Position numbers and translations under genes: made by a program. Of a DNA stretch of 64,000 nt, positions 34,108 through 45,705 are shown piece after piece. Source of the stretch: Sphingomonas faeni (GTDB taxonomy: Bacteria; Pseudomonadota; Alphaproteobacteria; Sphingomonadales; Sphingomonadaceae); NCBI RefSeq assembly GCF_003053745.1, contig NZ_QAYE01000006.1, positions 1 through 64,000 of the forward strand. The letters are read 5' to 3'. A model generated the notes under the pieces. That model made no database searches, was not told the DNA's origin, and saw only the letters and a list, made by a program, of their open reading frames with translations. Position 1 is the first letter of the stretch. Every line of letters begins with the position of its first letter.

Positions 34108-35976
34108 TTAAGCCTCCACGCCCTCCAGCGCCTCGCTAGCCTCAAGCCACTTCGCCTCGCTAGCCTCGAGCTTCGCATGCACCTCGGCGCGACGCTTGCT
34201 CAGGTCCCCCATCGACATCCGCGAGAACCGCGGCTCCGCGTTCGCCGGATCGACCATCGCGCGGTCCAGAGCATTCCGCTCCTTGGTGAACTTCGCGGTC
34301 TGCTCCTCGATCTCGCGCAAGGCTTTCCGCAGAGCCGCATCGTTGCTCTTCGCCTCGGCCGCAGCCTTCTTCCCGGCCTTCTTGTCCGCCTTCGACGCCG
34401 CATCGCCCTTGCCGCCATCGCCCTTCAGGACGAACGCGATGTAGTCGTCGAGGCTGCCGTCGAACTCCTTCGCCGTCCCGTCGTCGACCAGCACCAGCCG
34501 ATCCGCGGTCAGCTCCAGCATATGCCGATCATGGCTGACCAGTACCACGGCGCCGGTATACGCGTTGAGCGCCTGCACGAGCGCCTCACGCGCATCGACG
34601 TCCAGATGGTTGGTAGGCTCATCGAGGATCAGGAGATGCGGCGCATCGCGCGTGATCAGCGCCAGCGCCAGACGCGCCCGCTCGCCACCCGACAGCTTGC
34701 CAACCCTGGTCGTCGCCTTGTCGCCCGAGAACCCGAAGCGCCCCAGCTGCGCGCGCACCGCAGCCGGCGTCGCGCCCTTCATCAGGTGCGACATATGCTC
34801 GATCGGCGAATCGGTCGGGTCGAGTTCCTCGACCTGATACTGCGTGAAATACCCGACCTTCATCTTGCCCGACGACGACATCTCGCCGTCCATCGGCGTC
34901 AACTGCGCCGCCAGCAGCCGCGCGAGCGTCGTCTTGCCGTTGCCGTTACGCCCGAGCAGCGCGACCCGGTCGTCGGGATCGAGCCGCATGTTGAGCCGCT
35001 TCAGGATCGGCACGTCGGCATAGCCCACCGTCGCCATGTCCAGCGTGATCAACGGCGGCCGCAGCTCGGTCGGGTTGGGGAAGCCGAACGACAGCGTCGG
35101 ATCGTTGTAGCTCTCCGCGATCGGCTGCATCTTCGACAGCATCTTCTGCCGCGACTGCGCCTGCTTCGCGGTGGAAGCCCGCGCGGAGTTCTTGGCGATA
35201 TATTCCTGCAGCTTCTCGCGCTGCACCGCCTGGTTGGCACGTGCCGCCTCGATCTGCGCGAGGCGCTCGGCACGCTGCCGCTCGAACGCGTCGTAGCCGC
35301 CCGGATACAGCGTGATCTTGCCGCCTTGCAGATGCAGGATGTGATCGACCACGTTGTTGAGGAAATCGCGCTCGTGGCTGACCACCACGATCGTCGCCTT
35401 GTAGCCCTTGAGGAAGTCCTCCAGCCACATCACCGCCTCGAGATCGAGATGGTTCGAAGGCTCGTCGAGCAGCAGCAGGTCCGGCTGCGAGAACAGCAGC
35501 GCGGCGAGCGCGACGCGCATCTTCCAGCCACCCGAGAAGCTGTCGAGCGTCCGCGCCTGCATGTCCTCGTCGAACCCGAGGCCGAGCAGGATCTGCGCGG
35601 CGCGGGCCGGCGCGGTGTAGGCGTCGATCGCGATCAGCCGCTCGTACACGTCGCCGAGCCGGTCGGGATCCTCGCTCGTCTCGCTCTCGATCATCAGCGC
35701 GGCGCGCTCCAGATCGGCTTCGAGTACGGTCTCGAACGGGGTCTTCACGCCGTGCGGCGCTTCCTGCGCGAGGTAGCCTATGCGGGCGCCCTTGGGCATG
35801 TCAGCCGAGCCGTCGTCGGGCTCGAGCTGCCCTGCGATCACGCGCACCATCGTCGACTTGCCCGCGCCGTTGCGCCCGATCAGCCCGACGCGCGAGCCCG
35901 GCGGCAACGCAGCCGTGGCGCCATCGAGGATAACGCGTCCGCCCAGGCGCACCGTGATATTGTTCAGGTTCAGCAT
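34108..35976 (-). CDS. ABC-F family ATP-binding protein
   Basis: A 622-residue soluble protein with two ABC cassettes. First: Walker A GRNGAGKST, signature DSFSGGWKMR, Walker B LLLLDEPSNHLD. Second: GRNGNGKTT, LSGGERARLALAL, LLILDEPTNHLD. The linker between them (about 230-300) is a charged coiled coil. A C-terminal charged domain (AAEAKSNDAALRKALREIEEQTAKFTKERNALD) follows. ABC-F proteins bind the ribosome, as in EttA, Uup or YheS. The ATG at 35976 is set by the family N-terminus MLNLNNITVRLGG. Confidence 0.94.
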   Translation of the reverse strand: MLNLNNITVRLGGRVILDGATAALPPGSRVGLIGRNGAGKSTMVRVIAGQLEPDDGSADMPKGARIGYLAQEAPHGVKTPFETVLEADLERAALMIESETSEDPDRLGDVYERLIAIDAYTAPARAAQILLGLGFDEDMQARTLDSFSGGWKMRVALAALLFSQPDLLLLDEPSNHLDLEAVMWLEDFLKGYKATIVVVSHERDFLNNVVDHILHLQGGKITLYPGGYDAFERQRAERLAQIEAARANQAVQREKLQEYIAKNSARASTAKQAQSRQKMLSKMQPIAESYNDPTLSFGFPNPTELRPPLITLDMATVGYADVPILKRLNMRLDPDDRVALLGRNGNGKTTLARLLAAQLTPMDGEMSSSGKMKVGYFTQYQVEELDPTDSPIEHMSHLMKGATPAAVRAQLGRFGFSGDKATTRVGKLSGGERARLALALITRDAPHLLILDEPTNHLDVDAREALVQALNAYTGAVVLVSHDRHMLELTADRLVLVDDGTAKEFDGSLDDYIAFVLKGDGGKGDAASKADKKAGKKAAAEAKSNDAALRKALREIEEQTAKFTKERNALDRAMVDPANAEPRFSRMSMGDLSKRRAEVHAKLEASEAKWLEASEALEGVEA

Positions 35977-36063
35977 GCGCGTCCCGTTAGCAGATGCAGC
36001 ATGGTTTTGCGAGGGGAGGGGTAGGGGGAGTTTGCCGCGCGGTCCCTGGTCGATGCGCTCTCG

Positions 36064-36188
36064 ATCCTCCCCCGCCAGGGGGAGGTGGCGCCGAAGGCGG
36101 CGGAGGGGGAGGACCACGCAACAGACGTTTCGCATGCCTCCCCCTCCGTCTGACAAGCGTCAGCCACCTCCCCCTTGCGGGGGAGGAT
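36064..36188. repeat. Palindromic element, family D (copy 3)
   Basis: ATCCTCCCCCGCCAGGGGGA ... GCCGAAGGCGGCGG ... CCCCTTGCGGGGGAGGAT, with a matching internal hairpin. With the family B copy that follows it fills the 360-bp gap before the SleB-type gene. Confidence 0.88.
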
Positions 36189-36219
36189 CAGATTGCCGAT
36201 CCGTTCTTTATATAAGCCA

Positions 36220-36323
36220 CCACCCCGGCGAAGGCCGGGGCCCATTTGGAAAGGTAGTCGTAACGGAGCGCCATCCGCAGTTGGCAACGTCCCCCAACTG
36301 GGCCCCGGCCTTCGCCGGGGTGG
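36220..36323. repeat. Palindromic element, family B (copy 3)
   Basis: CCACCCCGGCGAAGGCCGGG ... CAACTGGGCC ... CCTTCGCCGGGGTGG. Arms match exactly across the element core. Confidence 0.9.
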
Positions 36324-36337
36324 TGCCGTTTGGGCGG

Positions 36338-37351
36338 TTAGGTTTCGTCCGACACTACCGCACCGGAGCCTTCACCACCTCCCAGCATCGAAGCTGCTCG
36401 CCCACCAACATGAATCCGCACCCCAGAAACCAGCCGCGTCTGCACGATCGCCGCGCCCGCCATCGCCGAACCAGAACGCGACACCCCCCGGTGCACCGTC
36501 ACCCCATGCAGCGCATCGGCCGGCTCCGCACCCGAGTCCGCAACGTCGTCCCGATTGCCATAATGCACCGAAACCCCAGCAACCTGCATCGCAACCGCCA
36601 CCACGCCACCACCGGAAAAGCCAACACCCCGAACCCCAGGCTCGACCCCAGCATAAGCCTGCCGAAACGTCAGAGCCCGCTCCAACGCCCCCTGCCAGCG
36701 ATAGAACACATGCGCCCCAACCGTCGTGATCCGGGCAAGGCTCGACGCCCACCACGGCAAAATGCTCGTCGTATGAAACGACGTAGCCGCCCCGACCGGC
36801 GCATAGACGCTCCCCCCAAGCGCCGCCGCCGCCACCGCCCGCGCGCGATCCCAAGCCCCCGGCTCCCGCGCCCGGTTCATCGAACCGTCGCAGGTAAAGC
36901 TGAACTGGCACCCGGTCCGCCGCTCGGCTCCCTGATACACCACCCCGCACACGCTGTTCGGAAAGGCCCGATCGCGCACCCGGTTCAACACCACCTGCGC
37001 CACCGCCCGCTGCCCATCCTCGGACTGCGACCGCGCCTCGTAATACACTGCCGCCGTCAGGCAGTCCGCAGCACGGCTAGCGTCATCGACAGAGTTCGAA
37101 GTCAAAAACGGTGGGGCAACGAACGGCGTCGCAGCGGCAAACGACGCGTCGGGCGTGACCGTCGCGATCTTCGCCGAGATGTCGTCGGGCACATGCAACG
37201 CCATCCGGCTCAGCAAGGCACGCGAGTTCCGCTCCGGCTGGACCCGAGCGATCGCCGCCGGCCGATCCGCCGGCACGCACGACGTCGCCATCACCAACGC
37301 GGGCAGGCTGATCAGCGCGTGGCGGTAAAGGCCGTAACCCGACGTCTTCAT
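36338..37351 (-). CDS. Cell wall hydrolase (SleB / Hydrolase_2 family)
   Basis: A 337-residue exported protein. After a signal segment (residues 8-24), the SleB-like domain at about 95-215 reads CLTAAVYYEARSQSEDGQRAVAQVVLNRVRD with the catalytic Glu (E105), and later QFSFTCDGS. SleB-type enzymes cleave cortex or septal peptidoglycan. The C-terminal 110 residues are Gly/Val-rich and carry no known domain. An export lipobox (MATSC) is weak. Confidence 0.88.
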   Translation of the reverse strand: MKTSGYGLYRHALISLPALVMATSCVPADRPAAIARVQPERNSRALLSRMALHVPDDISAKIATVTPDASFAAATPFVAPPFLTSNSVDDASRAADCLTAAVYYEARSQSEDGQRAVAQVVLNRVRDRAFPNSVCGVVYQGAERRTGCQFSFTCDGSMNRAREPGAWDRARAVAAAALGGSVYAPVGAATSFHTTSILPWWASSLARITTVGAHVFYRWQGALERALTFRQAYAGVEPGVRGVGFSGGGVVAVAMQVAGVSVHYGNRDDVADSGAEPADALHGVTVHRGVSRSGSAMAGAAIVQTRLVSGVRIHVGGRAASMLGGGEGSGAVVSDET

Positions 37352-37432
37352 CCCCCTGCTCTAGGCCGCGGGGTTTAGGGACTGGTTAATGGCGACGGGA
37401 AACGGGGAAAGCGCTCGCTAACGCAGCGCACC

Positions 37433-37458
37433 CCGTCATCCCGACGAAAGTCGGGACC
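37433..37458. repeat. Half palindromic element, family C (copy 2, truncated)
   Basis: CCCCGTCATCCCGACGAAAG TCGGGAC is a single arm-like hairpin of family C without its partner. It lies in the gap between the SleB-type hydrolase and the LytTR pair. Confidence 0.55.
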
Positions 37459-37524
37459 TCGATCGGCAGGGACGGACGTGGAACGACGCGCTCCCGAAAG
37501 CCCGCCCCGACCACACCCCCGCGT

Positions 37525-37608
37525 CCGTCATCCTGACGAAAGTCAGGATCCAGGGTAATGAGCGTCGTCTTTAATGACTCTGGATCCTGACTTTCGTCAG
37601 GATGACGG
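37525..37608. repeat. Palindromic element, family C (copy 3)
   Basis: CCGTCATCCTGACGAAAGTC and GACTTTCGTCAGGATGACGG arms (each with an internal palindrome) around a central CTGGATCC pair. It ends directly at the GGGGAC tandem repeat. It lies between the hydrolase and the LytTR regulator genes. Confidence 0.9.
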
Positions 37609-37634
37609 GGACGGGGACGGGGACGGGGACCGGG
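37604..37634. repeat. Short tandem repeat of GGGGAC
   Basis: GACGGGGACGGGGACGGGGA runs on for about five 6-bp units, abutting the family C element. The gap of about 300 bp before the response regulator holds this, copies C2 and C3 and nothing else recognisable. Confidence 0.75.
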
Positions 37635-37654
37635 CTAGGACGACGGGCTCGATC

Positions 37655-38452
37655 TCAGTGAACGAACCGCGCCACCACATCGCGATACGATCGCGAAACC
37701 TTCACGCTCGCCCCCGAATTCAACACCAGGAAGCATTCGCCGTTAGTGTGCGGCTTAACCTGCTTCACCAGATCCAAATTCACGATCGTAGACCGATGCA
37801 CCCGCTGGAACCGCCTTGGATCAAGCCGCTTCTCCAGATCCTTCATAGTCTCGCGCAAGATCAGCGTATTATCGCCGGTATAAATGCACATGTAATCGCC
37901 AGCTGCATCGATCCGCTCGATCGTGTCCACATCGACGCGGAAGATCTGCCCGCGATCCTTGATGTTGATGAGCTTCTCGAACCGGTTCGCCGACACGGCA
38001 TCCCCGTCCGGCATATCCGCCGCCGCATCGGGCGCAACATCGGCGAGCACTTCGCGCAACCGATCGACCTCCTCGACGCCGCGCTTCTCGCTCAAACGCT
38101 GCCGAACCCGCTCGATCGTATCCGCCAGCCGCGATTCCTCGACCGGCTTCATCAGGTAATCGACCGCCTGCGCCTCGAACGCGCGCAACGCGTGGTCCGA
38201 ATAGGCGGTGACGAACACGAACAGCGGCGGCTCGACTTCCATCAAGCCCTGCACGACGGAGAACCCGTCGAACCCCGGCATCTGGATGTCGAGGAAGACG
38301 AGGTCGGGCTTGTGCGTCTTGATCGCGCGAATCGCCTCGCGGCCGTTCGAGCATTTTTCGATGATCTCGACGTCTTCATGGGCCTGGAGTCGGAGTTCCA
38401 GCCCCTGGATCGCCAGCGGCTCGTCATCGACGAGAATGGTACGAATGGTCAT
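37655..38452 (-). CDS. LytTR family response regulator
   Basis: A 265-residue response regulator. Receiver domain with acidic pair D9/D10, phospho-accepting D55 in VFLDIQMPG and Lys in YLMKPVEES; the C-terminal LytTR DNA-binding domain (FEKLINIKDRGQIFRVDVDTIERIDAAGDYMCIYT, then HRSTIVNLDLVKQVK) binds two direct repeats. Its ATG overlaps the kinase stop by 4 bp (ATGA), so they are coupled. Such pairs often control envelope or natural-competence genes; targets here are unknown. Confidence 0.95.
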   Translation of the reverse strand: MTIRTILVDDEPLAIQGLELRLQAHEDVEIIEKCSNGREAIRAIKTHKPDLVFLDIQMPGFDGFSVVQGLMEVEPPLFVFVTAYSDHALRAFEAQAVDYLMKPVEESRLADTIERVRQRLSEKRGVEEVDRLREVLADVAPDAAADMPDGDAVSANRFEKLINIKDRGQIFRVDVDTIERIDAAGDYMCIYTGDNTLILRETMKDLEKRLDPRRFQRVHRSTIVNLDLVKQVKPHTNGECFLVLNSGASVKVSRSYRDVVARFVH

Positions 38453-39594
38453 GCGGCCTCTCTGTTCACGTCTTCAAGCTGATACGGAATCTCGATCTCG
38501 ACCGAGAATCCGCCAGCGGGCGTGGAGCGCGTTTCGAAACGGTGGTCGGGCCCATATGCCTGAGCCAACCTGTCTCTAATATTAGCGAGCCCCACGCCTG
38601 TGGATTGGCTTGAACCGATCCGGCCCTCGATCAAGCCCGGACCGGTATCGGATACGGCGATCTGCACGCGTTCCCCGGCGAGCCGCACTTCGACGCAGAT
38701 TTCGGCGCCTTCCTCCTGCGGGGTGACGGCGTATTTGATCGCGTTTTCGACGAGCGGTTGCAGCAGCAGCGACGGCAGCCGAGCGCGTTCGGCGCGCGGA
38801 TCGATGTCGAACTTCGGCCGCATCCGATCCTCGAAGCGCATCTTCTCGATCTCCAGATACAGCTTCAGCTGGTCCACCTCCTGCGCGACGGTGACGTGCG
38901 CGGTCGGCTCGTTCGCCAGCGTATAGCGCAGGAACGACGACAGCCGGCTGAGCATCGCATTCGCCCGCTCGGTCTGCTTGAGGAGCACCAACGTCGAGAT
39001 CGAGTTCAGCGTGTTGAACAGGAAATGCGGGTTGAGCTGGTAGCGGAGCATCGCCAGCTGCGCCGACGACGCCTGGTTCTCGAGATGCTCCATCTGGTCG
39101 ATCTGCTGCTCGACGATCAGGTAGAAATTGATCCCGAAATACAGCGCCGACCATCCGAACAGCACCGTGAAGGTGACGTACACCGACCCCAGCAGCCGCG
39201 TGAGAGTCACCCCCGGCGTCGCGGTCGCGATGAACGAGAAGGTGAACGCGTCGAGCACCGCATATAGGAACGTCGCGGCGGCGAGCGTCGCGATCGTCAG
39301 GAATATCCCGACCAGCCGGTTCATCCGCCGATACTGGCCGTACATCGTCGAGAGCAGCAGCGTGATGCAATATCCGACGATCGCCTCGACGATCACCGGG
39401 ATCACCCCGTCGAGCGACAGCCCGTTCGAGATCGACACCACCCCGCGCAGCAGCAGGTACCCGCTCCACCCGACCGCCTGCAGGATCCAGAACGCCCGCG
39501 CCTTGTTCTCGAAGAACGGCCGCGCGGTGAAGGGCAGGCGCCGGGTGGAGTTCAAGGCGGACGAGCCGGGGGGCGAGGCGGGAGAATTAGCCAT
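38449..39594 (-). CDS. LytS-type sensor histidine kinase
   Basis: A 381-residue membrane kinase with about four predicted membrane segments (residues 38-165) and no recognised sensor domain. The phospho-accepting His is H190 in LRYQLNPHFLFNTLNSIS, the LytS/YehU-type dimerisation motif. The ATP-binding domain follows (PSLLLQPLVENAIKYAVTPQE with N-box, then DTGPGL and GVGLANIRDRL). Upstream partner of the LytTR regulator in one operon. Confidence 0.94.
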   Translation of the reverse strand: MANSPASPPGSSALNSTRRLPFTARPFFENKARAFWILQAVGWSGYLLLRGVVSISNGLSLDGVIPVIVEAIVGYCITLLLSTMYGQYRRMNRLVGIFLTIATLAAATFLYAVLDAFTFSFIATATPGVTLTRLLGSVYVTFTVLFGWSALYFGINFYLIVEQQIDQMEHLENQASSAQLAMLRYQLNPHFLFNTLNSISTLVLLKQTERANAMLSRLSSFLRYTLANEPTAHVTVAQEVDQLKLYLEIEKMRFEDRMRPKFDIDPRAERARLPSLLLQPLVENAIKYAVTPQEEGAEICVEVRLAGERVQIAVSDTGPGLIEGRIGSSQSTGVGLANIRDRLAQAYGPDHRFETRSTPAGGFSVEIEIPYQLEDVNREAA

Positions 39595-39663
39595 TGGATG
39601 GCGGTCTTACACGGCGCGCGAGGCACACGCAAAAGCCGAACGGTCTGGCCGAGCGCGAGGCCG

Positions 39664-39705
39664 CAAAACGAAAAAGGCCGCCGCATCCCGAGGGACGCGG
39701 CGGCC
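39664..39705 (-). terminator. Rho-independent terminator of the Oar-like receptor gene
   Basis: GGCCGCCGCATCCC and GGGACGCGGCGGCC pair as a long stem with one A-C mismatch. On the minus strand it is followed by TTTTTCGTTTT. It lies just past the receptor stop. Confidence 0.88.
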
Positions 39706-39732
39706 AATTCGACCGATCAGGTCGGACGCGGT

Positions 39733-42700
39733 TTAGAACGTGAAGCGAGCACCGATACGGATCGAGTAGAGCGACTGGTTCACGTACACCTGGTCAGGCT
39801 GCGGCGTGAAGTTCGCGCTGCCGCCGACTGGCGAGTAGCGATACTGGGCGCAGGCCTGTCCGGCGTTGGTCGCCACGGCGCCATAGGTGCCACCGGCAGG
39901 ATTGGCCGCACCTGGCGCGATGCCGGTCGGCACCGCGGTCTGCAAGCACTGCACGCGGACCACCGGGGTGTTGTACGGGAAGACGTACTCGCGCTGCTGG
40001 CCCCAGTTCTTGTTGATGAAGTTCGTGAAGTTCTCGATGTCCGCGAACAGCGTGATGCGCGAGCCACCGACGAAGGTCGGAATTTCCTGCGCAACGTGGA
40101 GGTCGAGACGCGTGAACCACTTCGAGTTGAAGCCGTTGCGCGGCGCAGTCTTGCCACGATACTTGCCGAGACCCGACGAGTCGATAAACGCGTTGACCGC
40201 ATCGCGGACTGCAGCGCTGCTGTACGAAACCTTCGCATCGTCCAGCGTCGGCACGTACATCAGATAACGGTTGCCGCCCGTACCGGAGTTCGAGCTGACG
40301 CCCGTGGTACCGAATACCGACGCGCGGCCGCTGCCGTTGTTGCCGAAATCCTGGAACGTGTAGCTGAACGGATGACCGATGCGCGATTCGCCGAACAGCG
40401 CGAACGTGGTCTTGTAGTCCCCGAAGAAGGCATGATCGTAGTTCACGCCGTACTTGAAGAAGTACTTAACCTGGTCGTTCGAGATGCCATAGGCAACGTT
40501 GTTGGGATCGACGAACGCACCGTTCGAATAGTTCGAACCCGCGGTCGACGACGTCGCGGGCGCTGCGTCCTTGACGTCTTGGTACGTGAAGCTGCCGTTG
40601 ATGCTCAGCCCCGAATCCCATGCCTTGTCGAGACGCGCGACGGCGATGTAGGCGCGCCCCTTATTGGTGTTGGTCAGCAGGATGTCGGTGTTGGTGTTGG
40701 TGCTCGTCGCACCGCCATCGATCAGGTTCTGGTAACGCTGGCGACCGTCCGGGGTCAGCGAACCGGCGATCGGCACCGAACGGATGTCGGTGAAATACAC
40801 CTGGTTGCGAACCTTCGAGTACAGCAGGTCGGCACCGAATACCCAGTTGTCGCCGAGCGGACCAAGGTTTGCGCTATATTCGCCCGTCAGCGTGGCGCGC
40901 CACTGCGACGGGACCTTGAAGTTCGGGTCGAGCGCATTGACCGTCGAGTTGGCCGGAACCGAACCACCCGTCAGGAACGTGTTGGCCGCGGCTGGAACCG
41001 ACGTACCGGTAACGCCGGTCAGAAGGGCCGAGGCGGTGGCTGCCTGCGTGGCAGCCGGGGTGCCGGCCGGGAAGCCGTTGAACCCGGTCGCCGTGCGGCT
41101 GACGTTGAACGAGTTGGTCAGCACGCCGGTGTTCGAGAAGCTGTTCGACACATAGACATCGGGGGTGCCGCCGCCGAAGACGCCGCCGCCACCGCGGATG
41201 CTGATACGCTGCGATGGCTTCCAGTCGAAGCCGGCGCGCGGCTGGAACAGGTTGAAACCGGAGATGTTCGCGCTGTTGTTGTTGATGTTGATGCGCTGGC
41301 CGTTGACGATCGCACCGTTCGCATAGCGGCTGGCGAAGGCGGCGCTGAGCGGCGGATTGTCGTCCATCGCATACAGGTCGTAGCGTGCGCCGAAGCTGAC
41401 GTTCAGCGTCGGCGTCACTTTCCACGAGTCCATCACGCCGAACGTGTAGCTCTGGTAGCCGAACTGTGCTGCGGCGGCATTGGGATCGAGCGCGGCCAGG
41501 CCGTTATTGCCCACGATCGCGTTGCCGTACGCAAACGACCCTGCATTGCGGTTCTGAAGGTCCGCGATCGAGTCGAAGTAATAGCTGCCCGCGCTGTTCT
41601 GCAGGAACGAGTTGAAGATCGATACGCTCGAGACTTCGGTGAAAACGCGAACGTCATGATCGTTCATGGTCAGGCGCGCCTGGACCAGGCCACCCCATGT
41701 CTCGGTGCGCAGTTCGTTGGTCTGGCGCGAGCTGTCAGGACCGAACGACACGGTGCCGGCGTTGTTCTCGCAGGCGGTCGGCGAGACGGTCAGGCCCGCT
41801 GTCGCGGCCGTGCTCGTCGGGTTGGTGCAGACGCGGAACTGGGCAAAGCCGCGGCCGAGCAACGGATCCTGAATACGCGTGTAGTTCTTGTAGAAGCCGC
41901 GGACTTCGGTCGAGAAGCTGTCCGACCATTCCGAGTTCAGCTGCGCAACACCGGTGTGCAGGCGGTTGCCCTGGATATAGGCGTTCGACGCGAGGCCGAG
42001 ACCGGTCGGTGCCGTCGGGAAGGTGTTCTGGAGCAGGTTGATGGCGTCGTTCGCGTAGGTGTAGGTCAACGACAGACGCTGCTTGTCGGTGATGTTCGCG
42101 TCGATCTTGGCGACGACGCGGTCGTCCTTGTCGCCGAGGTTACGCAGCACGCCGCCGGTGTCGTAATTGTAGACCGACTTCGCGATCGCGCTGATCTGGT
42201 CGACCTGCGCCTGGCTGATGCCCAGGATGCTGGTGCCGGCGTTGTTGTCGGTCGGACCCTCGGCGATCGGACGGCCACCGCGAAGGCGCTCGCCGGCGAC
42301 CATGAAGAACAGCTTGTCCTTGATGATCGGGCCGGACAGTTCGGCGCCGTAGTTCTCGGTCTTGAAGTTGGGGACGCTGACGCGCAGGTCCTTGGTGCGC
42401 TTGCCGACGAACTCGTCGCGCGACTGCGAGTAGAAGCCGGTGCCGTGGAAGTCGTTGGTGCCCGACTTCAGCACGATGTTGATCGCGCCGCCCTGGAAGT
42501 TGCCCTGGCGGACGTCGTACGGAGCGACCTGTGCCTGGAACTGGCCGATCGCGTCGAGCGGGATCGGCGAACGGCGGCTTGGCAGGCCATCGCTGTTCAG
42601 GCCGAAATTGTCGCTGACCGACACGCCGTCGACGGTGAAGCGGTTATAGCGCGCGTTCTGGCCGGCGAACGAGACCGAACGGCCGCCCGAGGGGCTGTCG

Positions 42701-43203
42701 TCGAGGCGGGCGAACGGATCGCGACGCTCGAGATCGCGGATGTCGCGATTGACCGAAGCGATGTTGGCGATCTGGCGCGCGTTGAGGACGGTCGTCGGCC
42801 CCTGCGAGATAGAGCGTGCGTTGGGCAGGCTGGCGGCGGTCACGACGATCTCGTCGGCGCCACCAGCAGCGTCGGTGGCCAGATCGATCGGCAGATCGAA
42901 CGCCTGCGCGACGGTGATGTTGACGTCGGTGACCTGCTTGCTGCCATAGCCGGCTGCAGCGACGGCAACGGTGTAGGGGCCGCCGGGACGGAGGCCGTTG
43001 ACGTTGAACGTGCCCGAACCATCGGTGGTCGCGGTCGAGCGCGAACCGGTCGCGGGGCTGGTGATCTCGACAGTCGCGCCGTTAACCGGCGCGCCATTCG
43101 CGGTCACCGTGCCGCGGATCGAGGAGGTGGTTTCCTGCGCGGACGCAGTCATCGGGGCGATCAGCGCAATCGCTGCCGCACCCAGGAATAGGTTGTTACG
43201 CAT
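39733..43203 (-). CDS. Oar-like TonB-dependent receptor
   Basis: A 1156-residue outer-membrane receptor. Signal peptide (LGAAAIALIAPMTASA), then an N-terminal carboxypeptidase-regulatory-like beta-sandwich (TTSSIRGTVTANGAPVNGATVEITSPATG, about 24-100), a plug domain (TVLNARQIANIASVNRDIRDLERRDPFARL) and a long barrel ending IRIGARFTF with terminal Phe. Oar-type proteins occur in sphingomonads as putative polysaccharide or protein receptors. The start at MRNNLFLG is set by the signal peptide; the frame is open 61 codons further. Confidence 0.92.
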   Translation of the reverse strand: MRNNLFLGAAAIALIAPMTASAQETTSSIRGTVTANGAPVNGATVEITSPATGSRSTATTDGSGTFNVNGLRPGGPYTVAVAAAGYGSKQVTDVNITVAQAFDLPIDLATDAAGGADEIVVTAASLPNARSISQGPTTVLNARQIANIASVNRDIRDLERRDPFARLDDSPSGGRSVSFAGQNARYNRFTVDGVSVSDNFGLNSDGLPSRRSPIPLDAIGQFQAQVAPYDVRQGNFQGGAINIVLKSGTNDFHGTGFYSQSRDEFVGKRTKDLRVSVPNFKTENYGAELSGPIIKDKLFFMVAGERLRGGRPIAEGPTDNNAGTSILGISQAQVDQISAIAKSVYNYDTGGVLRNLGDKDDRVVAKIDANITDKQRLSLTYTYANDAINLLQNTFPTAPTGLGLASNAYIQGNRLHTGVAQLNSEWSDSFSTEVRGFYKNYTRIQDPLLGRGFAQFRVCTNPTSTAATAGLTVSPTACENNAGTVSFGPDSSRQTNELRTETWGGLVQARLTMNDHDVRVFTEVSSVSIFNSFLQNSAGSYYFDSIADLQNRNAGSFAYGNAIVGNNGLAALDPNAAAAQFGYQSYTFGVMDSWKVTPTLNVSFGARYDLYAMDDNPPLSAAFASRYANGAIVNGQRININNNSANISGFNLFQPRAGFDWKPSQRISIRGGGGVFGGGTPDVYVSNSFSNTGVLTNSFNVSRTATGFNGFPAGTPAATQAATASALLTGVTGTSVPAAANTFLTGGSVPANSTVNALDPNFKVPSQWRATLTGEYSANLGPLGDNWVFGADLLYSKVRNQVYFTDIRSVPIAGSLTPDGRQRYQNLIDGGATSTNTNTDILLTNTNKGRAYIAVARLDKAWDSGLSINGSFTYQDVKDAAPATSSTAGSNYSNGAFVDPNNVAYGISNDQVKYFFKYGVNYDHAFFGDYKTTFALFGESRIGHPFSYTFQDFGNNGSGRASVFGTTGVSSNSGTGGNRYLMYVPTLDDAKVSYSSAAVRDAVNAFIDSSGLGKYRGKTAPRNGFNSKWFTRLDLHVAQEIPTFVGGSRITLFADIENFTNFINKNWGQQREYVFPYNTPVVRVQCLQTAVPTGIAPGAANPAGGTYGAVATNAGQACAQYRYSPVGGSANFTPQPDQVYVNQSLYSIRIGARFTF

Positions 43204-43285
43204 TGAAGTTCCCCTTTGAGCTTCTGCTCGAGATCCGCGACTTTTCGTTCGGCCTGCCGCGCCCCTGCACGTGGGATATTTCGGT

Positions 43286-43319
43286 TCTGTGACATTGGCG
43301 AGTCGGGAAGTGTCACAGA
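43286..43319. promoter_or_regulatory. Perfect 9-bp inverted repeat upstream of the Oar-like receptor
   Basis: TCTGTGACA (43286-43294) and TGTCACAGA (43311-43319) are exact complements separated by 16 bp, and GTGTC-ACA-GACAC is a second, overlapping dyad. It sits 80-115 bp upstream of the receptor ATG, a plausible operator position. The regulator is unknown; the neighbouring LytTR regulator would be expected to bind direct repeats instead. Confidence 0.45.
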
Positions 43320-43408
43320 CACACTCGGTCATGGTGCGTTGCAAAAAAGCCACGCAATCGAACCCTTTCGGGGCAGCCGGAACCAATGTGGGGAGTGTGG
43401 TCCGCGCC

Positions 43409-45598
<2,190 letters not shown>

Positions 45599-45705
45599 TT
45601 AGGGGAGGGCGCCACCTTTCGACAAGACCTCGATCAACATGGCGTGAACATTCGCCCGAGTTGCGCGCTGACATCCCAAGAGAATTTTTCGCAGGACACG
45701 CCATC

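Noticed and set aside
33715..36024. Long plus-strand frame of 769 residues opposite the ABC-F gene
   Set aside because: Arg/His/Leu-rich antisense shadow of the ABC-F coding sequence; no motifs, no start signal.
39598..43191. Long plus-strand frame of 1197 residues opposite the Oar-like receptor
   Set aside because: Antisense shadow with repetitive Arg/Ala/Val composition, typical of high-GC DNA; the minus frame has signal peptide and receptor domains.
45661..45705. Earlier TTG start for the SDR gene
   Set aside because: The ATG at 45706 has a CAGGA signal and begins a clean Tat leader; the longer form places extra charged residues before it.
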